Shown here piece after piece: positions 58,552 to 64,000 of a stretch of DNA of 64,000 bases (positions are counted from its first letter, which is position 1; each line of letters starts with the position of its first letter). The notes below the pieces were generated by a model. It was not told the origin of the DNA and made no database searches. It saw only the letters and a list, made by a program, of their open reading frames with translations. A program made the translations under genes and the position numbers. The stretch is from Nocardia sp. SYP-A9097 (GTDB lineage: Bacteria; Actinomycetota; Actinomycetes; Mycobacteriales; Mycobacteriaceae): NCBI RefSeq assembly GCF_009649815.1, contig NZ_WJIC01000009.1, positions 222,638 through 286,637 of the forward strand. The letters run 5' to 3'.

Positions 58552-59456
58552 GCAAGCACCCCCGCGGCTCGCAGATCAACCGCGAGTTCCGCGAGCTGCT
58601 CGCTGGTGGGCATGATTTGTGGCAAACGTGGCTCCCCTGTTTCGACCCCGAGCAGCCGCAGCGCGCCCTTGGTCATGGCGACTCCACCCAGGCGGGCCAT
58701 GGCCCGGTTGAGCGGAATCATGCTGACATTGATTTCACGAGCCCGCTGCACGTCACCGGCCGCGTAAGCGGTGGCGAGCGCACGCAGACGATCGGGCACC
58801 AGATGCCCGATGACGCTGATGAATCCGGTGGCGCCGACGGACAACCAGGGCAGGTTGAGGCCGTCGTCGCCGGAGTAGAAGGACAGTCCGGTCTCGGCGA
58901 TCAGCTCAGCGCCCGCGTTCAGGTCGCCCTTGGCGTCCTTCACCGCGACGATGCGCGGGTGCTCGGCGAGCCGCCGAATGGTGTCCGGTGCGATGGCCAC
59001 GACCGAGCGCGGCGGAATGTCGTACAGCGTGACCGGCAGGTCGGTGCTGTCCGCGATGGCGGTGAAGTGCGCGATCAACCCGTCCTGGGTGGGACGCGAG
59101 TAGTACGGGGTGACGACGAGCAGCCCGTGCGCGCCCGCGCGCTGGGCGGCGCGTGCCAGCTCGATGCTGTGGGCGGTGTCGTAGGTGCCCACACCGGCGA
59201 TAACGGTGGCGCGATCACCGACCGAGTCGACGACGGCGTGCAGCAGATCGAACTTCTCGGACTCGGTGGTGGTGGGCGATTCGCCGGTGGTTCCGGAGAT
59301 CGCGAGCAGGTCGACACCGCCGTCGACCAGGCGAGCGGCGAGCGCTGCACCGGCATCGACATCGAGCTTGCCTTCGGCGGTAAAGGGGGTCACCATCGCG
59401 ACACCGACTGTGCCGGACGCGCGCAGCTCGATTCGCGTCGATTCACCGTTCGTCAT
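58548..59456 (-). CDS. dapA: 4-hydroxy-tetrahydrodipicolinate synthase
   Basis: The 302-residue enzyme of the aldolase class I/DapA family makes the first committed intermediate of the lysine and meso-diaminopimelate pathway. The catalytic lysine is in IVAVKDAKGDL, the Tyr in VTLYDIPPRS, and the pyruvate-binding region is SGTTGESPTTTESEKFDLLH. LVVTPYYSRPTQDGLIAHF is complete. It is the first gene of the dapA-rnj pair, with the promoter in the 145-base gap opposite the RHH-like gene. In M. tuberculosis thyX is upstream; it is not seen here. Confidence 0.96.
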   Translation of the reverse strand: MTNGESTRIELRASGTVGVAMVTPFTAEGKLDVDAGAALAARLVDGGVDLLAISGTTGESPTTTESEKFDLLHAVVDSVGDRATVIAGVGTYDTAHSIELARAAQRAGAHGLLVVTPYYSRPTQDGLIAHFTAIADSTDLPVTLYDIPPRSVVAIAPDTIRRLAEHPRIVAVKDAKGDLNAGAELIAETGLSFYSGDDGLNLPWLSVGATGFISVIGHLVPDRLRALATAYAAGDVQRAREINVSMIPLNRAMARLGGVAMTKGALRLLGVETGEPRLPQIMPTSEQLAELAVDLRAAGVLA

Positions 59457-59583
59457 AGCCAGAAGGCTACCCGGTCATCGAAACACCTTTTGCATCGTTA
59501 TACCCGAACCGGCCGGGCGGCGACGGTGATTCGCCTCGCCCACCCTCGGTGACGCCAGATGTTTCCTTGCGTGACGTCATTCT

Positions 59584-59602
59584 TGACAGCACACTGGTGT
59601 CA
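59584..59602. promoter_or_regulatory. Dyads in the dapA/RHH divergent promoter
   Basis: A TGACGTCA palindrome (59572-59579) is followed by TGACA-N9-TGTCA (59584-59602), whose right arm touches the start codon of the rightward gene. This location suits an autoregulatory operator of the ribbon-helix-helix-like protein. The dyads are short and could be chance. Confidence 0.3.
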
Positions 59603-60090
59603 TGAACCTCGATAAGTACACCGCCCAGCTGCGCGAGAACCTCATAGCGGCCGCCGCACTCGGCGATGAGAAGACACAATCCACCGCGGCGGCACTGGCG
59701 GCAGCCACCGAGAATTCGGCCAGATTGGTACTGCTCGCGGCACTCTCCGAACTTGCGAACGAGGTGAGCGCGGCCGTCGGCGATCGCACCGTGCACATCT
59801 CGATCGACGGCACCGACGCGCATGTCGATGTACGCAAGGCCGCGGCCGCCGAGGAAGAACACCAGCCCACCTTCGAGGAGATGACCGGCGATATCAGCCG
59901 CGTCACCCTGCGCCTGGTCGAACAGATCAAATCCCGCGCCGAGGAAGCCGCGGCCCAGAGCGGCCAATCCCTCAACTCCTGGATGGCCACCGCCGTCCAA
60001 GGCGCACTCCGCGACCAGATGAAGAAGGGCGGCCCGGGCCGCTGGGACATGCCCCGCGAGCCGCGCGAACCCAAGAACCCCGAGGAGTGA
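59602..60090 (+). CDS. Small protein with ribbon-helix-helix-like C-terminal region
   Basis: The product has 162 residues. The N-terminal half is helical and Ala-rich (MNLDKYTAQLRENLIAAAAL), the middle HISIDGTDAHVDVRKAAAAE is beta-rich. The segment VTLRLVEQIKSRAEEAAAQS followed by GQSLNSWMATAVQGAL (about residues 105-140) has the strand-helix-helix pattern of Arc/HicB-type DNA-binding domains. The tail is acidic and proline-rich. It could be a repressor or an antitoxin-like protein, but no partner toxin is adjacent. It is divergent from dapA and ends nine bases from the convergent kinase-partner gene. Confidence 0.7.
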   Translation: MNLDKYTAQLRENLIAAAALGDEKTQSTAAALAAATENSARLVLLAALSELANEVSAAVGDRTVHISIDGTDAHVDVRKAAAAEEEHQPTFEEMTGDISRVTLRLVEQIKSRAEEAAAQSGQSLNSWMATAVQGALRDQMKKGGPGRWDMPREPREPKNPEE

Positions 60091-60098
60091 GCCCCTCG

Positions 60099-61148
60099 TC
60101 AGTCGGTGACGCAGACCTTGCCGTCCGTATCTATCTCGGTCCGCCGATCTTGATCGGGCGCGTACGCGAGCACGGTGGCGAGCACGCTACGCCCGAGGGG
60201 CAGTACTCGCACCGTCACCGATCCGGCATTGGCCGCATCCAATTCCCTTGTGGCGGCATCGATTACCCGCCGACGCACCCACTCGGGAACCCCCGCGAAA
60301 CCGCCGTCGTCCAGCAGTACGACCTCCACGCCCCGAGTACGCGCACCGCGCGCCGCGCCACTGAGTTCATCGGTGACCAGCTGTGGCGCGCGCAGCCCGT
60401 CGCGAAGTTCGGCCTCGAGCAGCCGGCACTCTTCCCGTTCTGCCGCAGTGAGTTCCGCGCCATCGGCAATGCGCTCGAGGATCGGCCGCGCCACCCGATC
60501 CAGCCGCGAGAGCTGCCGCGTCCGCTCACCGTCGGCGGCTGCCATGGTGGCCTCGGCGGCGGCGCGAATCATGGCGTCCTCACGCAACAGCAGCAGCGAA
60601 CGCTGCATGGGCCGCATGACCGCCGCGAATACCGAGATGGCCGCCACGGTCCCGATCGGCACGAGAGTGCCTACGACAGTGCGTGATTCGAGTTGATCGC
60701 CGAGCCCGGCCAGCAGAATCACGCCGGCGACGGCCGCGACACCGGCCCATGCCAGCCGCGCCCGGCCGCGTAGTATCAGCACAGTCAATACATATGACGA
60801 CGCGAACGCCGACCACACCGATTGATGCGCCCGATCCGGTGAGGGCAATAGAACGGTCAGCGCGGTCGCCAATGGTCCCGCCGCCGCCGCGTACAGGGAC
60901 ACCGGCAATGGCAGCGGATCCACCGGCATGACGATCACCAGCGCACCCGCGCTCAAGATGATCATCATGCTGAGCAGCGCCGCCCACTGCGGCGATTCAC
61001 CGAAATTGCGCAGCATGTACAGCCCGATGGTGGCTTCCAGAATGAGCAGGAAGAGCCAGGCGGTGCGCCCGCGCAGGCCGAGCAGATCGCGCAATCCGAA
61101 GCGCGCGTCCAATTCGGCTACGTGGTAATCAACGGGAACCATCGCCAC
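60099..61148 (-). CDS. Membrane protein resembling a histidine kinase without catalytic residues
   Basis: The product has 349 residues. Five or six hydrophobic helices (about 30-205: TAWLFLLILEATIGLYMLRN, LLSMMIILSAGALVIVMPV and more) are followed by a helical segment in the place of the dimerisation domain (EATMAAADGERTRQLSRLDR). This segment has no phosphoacceptor His. A C-terminal domain (LRDGLRAPQLVTDELSGAAR ... VEVVLLDDGGFAGVPEWVRR) resembles a kinase ATPase domain without the N, G1 or G2 boxes. Its start overlaps the stop of the true kinase gene by 20 bases. It is likely a partner or decoy subunit of that two-component system. Confidence 0.75.
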   Translation of the reverse strand: MAMVPVDYHVAELDARFGLRDLLGLRGRTAWLFLLILEATIGLYMLRNFGESPQWAALLSMMIILSAGALVIVMPVDPLPLPVSLYAAAAGPLATALTVLLPSPDRAHQSVWSAFASSYVLTVLILRGRARLAWAGVAAVAGVILLAGLGDQLESRTVVGTLVPIGTVAAISVFAAVMRPMQRSLLLLREDAMIRAAAEATMAAADGERTRQLSRLDRVARPILERIADGAELTAAEREECRLLEAELRDGLRAPQLVTDELSGAARGARTRGVEVVLLDDGGFAGVPEWVRRRVIDAATRELDAANAGSVTVRVLPLGRSVLATVLAYAPDQDRRTEIDTDGKVCVTD

Positions 61149-62421
61149 CCCACACCAGTGTCACGGTCGTGCCCTCCCCCGGCTGTGACTCGACGAACGC
61201 GGAGCCACCGGCCAGTTGGCGCATGCGCCCGAGAATGCTCATGGAGATACCGAGCCGGTCGGCGGAGACCCGTGCCAGGTCGAAACCCGCTCCGTCATCG
61301 GTGAATACGATGCGGATACTGCCCGCGCTGACGGTCGCGGTGACGATTCGCCGCACATCGCGTCCGGCTATCTGGGCGTGCCGCAGGCTATTGCGCACCG
61401 CCTCGGTGAGCGCGGCGGCAATGGTGCTGGCGGAGTGCACCGGCATGCGCAGATCGTCGTAGCCGGGCCAGGTGCGGGTGGCGAAGCGAATGCCCGGATT
61501 CACCTCGTGCACGGCGGCGCGCAGGAACAGTACGGCCGAGCGGGCGTCCAGGAGATCGGGATCGCGGTCGTTGCCCCGGCATTCGTCGAGTTGTTCGAGG
61601 GTGCGTTCGGCTTGCCGGCGCAGTACCGAGGATTGGGTGCCGGCGCGGGACGCCTCGAGCAGGGTGGAGAGCACGGCATCGTGGATGAGCGCGGCGAACC
61701 GCGCGCGTTCGCGGTCCCGGCCCTGCGCGGCCGCCGCGGCAGCCGCGCGGCGACTGGCGATGGCCGACTCCCGGTCGACTCTGGCGGCGGCTCCGGTGGC
61801 CGCGGTACCGCACCAGACGAACAGTGCCGCCAATCCCGCTGCGCGCAGGAAGTTTTCGACCACACCGAGCGAGGTGACGGTGCTGACCGTGTACACCGAG
61901 GCCAGCGCCGCCGAGGTGGAGGCGATCAGCAGATAGCTGACCGCCCAGCGCGCGGGCCAGGCCAGCACGCCCGCCGTCACCGCCAGCGCGGTGACCCGAT
62001 ACGGCCATACCGTGCTGGCGTCCACCGAGTGCACATCCAGCGCGAATGGAATGGTGGCGAACGCGCCGAGGAAACTCAGTGCGGCACAACCGGAGACAAT
62101 GCGAATGGCACGCGGACCGGCCAGCGCGGAGACCACCGCGAGCACCGGATACCAGCCGAAGGCCAGTATTACGGCGGTGATCGTCCACCAGGTCGCGGCG
62201 ACCCGCCCCTGTTCGGCGATCTCCGGTAATTCCATGCCGCCCACAATGATTCCGGCGACACCGACCGAGATGCCGAGCCGACGCATAATGCGGTCGTAGG
62301 CGGCGGTGGCCGGATCCTCCTGCGGCACGGTCAATCCGCCCCGCAGTCGCTGTATGAACCCGGTGAAGGCGGACATCGAAGGCGTCGCGGGCGGGGAGTC
62401 CAGCGTGCCCGACGCGGTCAT
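61129..62421 (-). CDS. Sensor histidine kinase (HisKA_3/NarX-like)
   Basis: The 430-residue protein starts at ATG 62421, overlapping the response-regulator stop (ATGA). Six or so membrane helices cover about residues 50-205 with little periplasmic sequence. The dimerisation/phosphoacceptor motif is ARFAALIHDAVLSTLLEASR with His in the HD pair. The ATPase domain has SIRIVFTDDGAGFDLARV (G1) and RLGISMSILGRM (G2), ending GEGTTVTLVW. It probably senses a membrane or cytoplasmic signal and phosphorylates the response regulator encoded immediately upstream. Confidence 0.9.
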   Translation of the reverse strand: MTASGTLDSPPATPSMSAFTGFIQRLRGGLTVPQEDPATAAYDRIMRRLGISVGVAGIIVGGMELPEIAEQGRVAATWWTITAVILAFGWYPVLAVVSALAGPRAIRIVSGCAALSFLGAFATIPFALDVHSVDASTVWPYRVTALAVTAGVLAWPARWAVSYLLIASTSAALASVYTVSTVTSLGVVENFLRAAGLAALFVWCGTAATGAAARVDRESAIASRRAAAAAAAQGRDRERARFAALIHDAVLSTLLEASRAGTQSSVLRRQAERTLEQLDECRGNDRDPDLLDARSAVLFLRAAVHEVNPGIRFATRTWPGYDDLRMPVHSASTIAAALTEAVRNSLRHAQIAGRDVRRIVTATVSAGSIRIVFTDDGAGFDLARVSADRLGISMSILGRMRQLAGGSAFVESQPGEGTTVTLVWGGDGSR

Positions 62422-63086
62422 GCGCGCGGGTGCCGCTCGGGCACGGGCAACCATCCGTCCTCGACGGCCCGCTTGTAGAGATCGGTTTTCGTCGGGGCCG
62501 GACGGCCCGCGTCGGCATACTTCTGCCGGATACGGCCGAGGTAGTCATTGACGGTCTGTTCGGACAAACTGGTCATGCGCGCGACCCGGGAAGCCTTCTC
62601 ACCCGAGGCGTACAGCTGCAACACCTGCTGCTGCCGCGGGCTCAAGCCGACATTGGACAGCTGCGGATCACCGTCGATGGCGGCGGCCCAATCCGTGGTC
62701 ACCACCTGTTCGCCCTGGGCGGCGCGGCGCACCGCGGCCACCACGGTCGGCACATCCTCGGATTTGCGGACCACCCCGAGCACACCCGCCCGCGCGGCCT
62801 CGCGTACCAGGAACGGATTGTCCGCACCGGTGAACACCAGCACCTCGGCACCATGCTCACGCAGGGCCCGCACATTGTCGTCCGGTGAGGATCCGTCGGC
62901 CAGCCGCAGATCCAATACCACCAGGTCCAGCCGCGGTTTCGCCGACAACAACTCGGCCACTGTGCCCGCGGTGATCACCAACTCCAGATCGGCCTGCGGG
63001 GCCAGCATGGCCGCCAGCCCGATCGCCACCGACTCATGATCCTCGACCAGCCCGATACGGCGTATCCCCGATTCCTGCGCCTCCAC
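62418..63086 (-). CDS. LuxR/NarL-family response regulator
   Basis: The product has 222 residues. The receiver domain at about 9-125 has VEDHES acidic residues and phosphoacceptor Asp59 in LDLVVLDLRLADGS. The C-terminal LuxR-type helix-turn-helix at about 147-205 reads LSPRQQQVLQLYASGEKASR, SLSEQTVNDYLGRIRQKYAD. It is the first gene of a three-gene operon with the kinase and the kinase-like partner. Targets unknown; an acs gene and a DoxX-like gene are next door on the other side. Confidence 0.92.
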   Translation of the reverse strand: MEAQESGIRRIGLVEDHESVAIGLAAMLAPQADLELVITAGTVAELLSAKPRLDLVVLDLRLADGSSPDDNVRALREHGAEVLVFTGADNPFLVREAARAGVLGVVRKSEDVPTVVAAVRRAAQGEQVVTTDWAAAIDGDPQLSNVGLSPRQQQVLQLYASGEKASRVARMTSLSEQTVNDYLGRIRQKYADAGRPAPTKTDLYKRAVEDGWLPVPERHPRA

Positions 63087-63228
63087 GGCCGACCCTCACC
63101 TCTTCCCACAACCGAATATTCGTATCGAGTATGACGGCAACGGCACCGGATTCGTCAGCCACCAGAATTCGGGGGGACCCGGGCGCGGTCACGATCTCGC
63201 CGGATGAGCTGACCGTACGCTCATCGGT

Positions 63229-63627
63229 ATGAGCGAGAGATCAGAACTACCACGCTCCGGGCGGGGTACCGCGCCGGCGCTGTCGGCATTTCTATTCGGA
63301 ATGGGGACATTGCATTTCGTGGCGCCGAAACCATTCGATGCCTTGATTCCAACGCAGCTGCCGGGATCCGCACGGGTATACACGCTCGGGTCCGGAGCCG
63401 CCGAACTCGCGGTGGCCACGGCTATCGCGGTACCACGGACTCGGCGGCTGGGCGGACTGCTCGCCATGCTGCTGTTTCTCGGCGTATTTCCCGGCAATGT
63501 GAAGATGGCCGCCGATTGGGTGGGCAGCAATAAGCCGCTGCCTATGAAGGCCGGGGCCATTCTTCGTCTGCCGCTGCAGATTCCGCTGATTCTGGTGGCG
63601 CGGAAGGTTTACCGGCAGGCTGTCTGA
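63229..63627 (+). CDS. DoxX-like membrane protein
   Basis: The 132-residue protein has four hydrophobic segments (ALSAFLFGMGTLHFVAP, YTLGSGAAELAVATAIAVPR, LGGLLAMLLFLGVFPGNVKM, LRLPLQIPLILVARKVY). The GNVKMA and FVAPKPF positions fit a DoxX-family protein. Members are small redox-linked or quinol-interacting membrane proteins; the exact role is unknown. It is divergent from the response-regulator operon, with 142 bases between starts, and its stop is eight bases from the acs stop. Confidence 0.8.
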   Translation: MSERSELPRSGRGTAPALSAFLFGMGTLHFVAPKPFDALIPTQLPGSARVYTLGSGAAELAVATAIAVPRTRRLGGLLAMLLFLGVFPGNVKMAADWVGSNKPLPMKAGAILRLPLQIPLILVARKVYRQAV

Positions 63628-63635
63628 ACCTGCGA

Positions 63636-64000
63636 TCAGCGACGGGTGATCGCCTCGAATACCTTGGGGTCGACCAGGGTTGAGGTGTCACCCAGTTCGC
63701 GGCCCTCGGCCACATCGCGGAGTAGGCGGCGCATGATCTTGCCCGAACGGGTCTTCGGGAGTTCGGGGACGATGTGGATCTCGCGGGGGCGGGCGATGGG
63801 TGAGATCTCGCGGGACACTTCGGCTTTCAGGTCTTTGATGAGAGTGTCGCCGGTGTTCTCGGCTTCGCCGGTGAGGATTACGAAGGCGACAATGCCCTGG
63901 CCGGTGGTCTCATCCGAGGCGCCGACCACGGCCGCCTCGGCGACACCGGAGTGACCGACGAGCGCGGACTCGACCTCGGCGGTGGAGATGCGGTGGCCCG
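63636..64000 (-). CDS. acs: Acetyl-CoA synthetase, C-terminal part (runs off the window)
   Basis: The frame from base 64000 to TGA at 63638-63636 covers the last 121 residues of an AMP-forming acetyl-CoA synthetase. GHRISTAEVESALVGHSGVA, DETTGQGIVAFVIL and the acetylation-site motif PKTRSGKIMRRLLRDVAEGR with the catalytic Lys are all typical. The enzyme activates acetate; it can be inactivated by acetylation of this lysine. The rest lies beyond the window. Confidence 0.93.
   Translation of the reverse strand, partial: GHRISTAEVESALVGHSGVAEAAVVGASDETTGQGIVAFVILTGEAENTGDTLIKDLKAEVSREISPIARPREIHIVPELPKTRSGKIMRRLLRDVAEGRELGDTSTLVDPKVFEAITRR

Noticed and set aside
1..64000. CRISPR arrays, insertion sequences, prophage and rRNA
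   Set aside because: I looked for regularly spaced direct repeats, transposase or integrase motifs, phage structural genes and rRNA sequence and saw none. The palindromic repeats at 7.3-8.7 kb are not CRISPR-like.

Overview
The window reads as high-GC actinobacterial chromosome, most probably Nocardia. The evidence is coding bias, a PspM/PspA/ClgR operon, a pair of MspA-type porins resembling the Nocardia NfpA/NfpB channel, MTB12-like and DUF4189 secreted proteins, and a gene order that follows the Mycobacterium tuberculosis recX-recA-Rv2738c-Rv2739c ... pspM-pspA-clgR-pgsA3-argA-ftsK ... rnj-dapA segment. That comparison is from memory of the family and the H37Rv map, not from a search.

Layout. 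1-1.6 kb: recX (cut by the window edge) and recA, with a LexA box and a perfect RecA-independent (PafBC-type) promoter. 1.7-7.0 kb: a tandem Lrp/AsnC regulator divergent from a DHA2 exporter, then a small operon (VOC protein, flavin/PNPOx-like protein, NTF2-like protein) divergent from a CGNR regulator. 7.0-8.5 kb: DUF3046 protein and the Rv2739c-like glycosyltransferase, which is flanked by palindromic repeats. 8.8-14.2 kb: a sugar ABC importer in one operon with a ROK regulator and a PIG-L deacetylase. 14.3-16.7 kb: two medium-chain oxidoreductases around a 57-residue membrane protein. 16.7-20.8 kb: the stress and lipid core pspM, pspA, clgR, cinA, pgsA; argA is divergent.

21.4-48.6 kb is an accessory block sitting between argA and ftsK, which are adjacent in M. 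tuberculosis. It holds an epimerase, a DHFR-like protein with a SigG-type sigma factor, a Nudix hydrolase, a tail-anchored Ser/Thr kinase, a large LuxR-STAND regulator, an exported amine oxidase, the porin pair, a HEAT-repeat protein, a tRNA-Arg(UCG), a secreted lipase, and an arylsulfatase with its formylglycine-generating enzyme. It also holds several decaying genes: a TetR remnant abutting a Gfo/Idh remnant, a PanE-like gene with one in-frame TGA, a frameshifted ATP-grasp ligase translationally coupled to a JAMM/JAB-like gene, and an nSTAND1-WD40 gene broken in its propeller. The JAMM + ATP-grasp + nSTAND1 cluster beside the tRNA is the most unusual part of the window and looks like the remains of a conflict or peptide-ligation island.

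48.6-59.5 kb returns to the core: ftsK, a SARP-STAND-TPR regulator, a TIGR03085 protein, two small secreted proteins, rnj and dapA. 59.6-64 kb: a ribbon-helix-helix-like protein, a two-component system with an extra kinase-like partner, a DoxX-like protein, and the 3' end of acs cut by the window edge.
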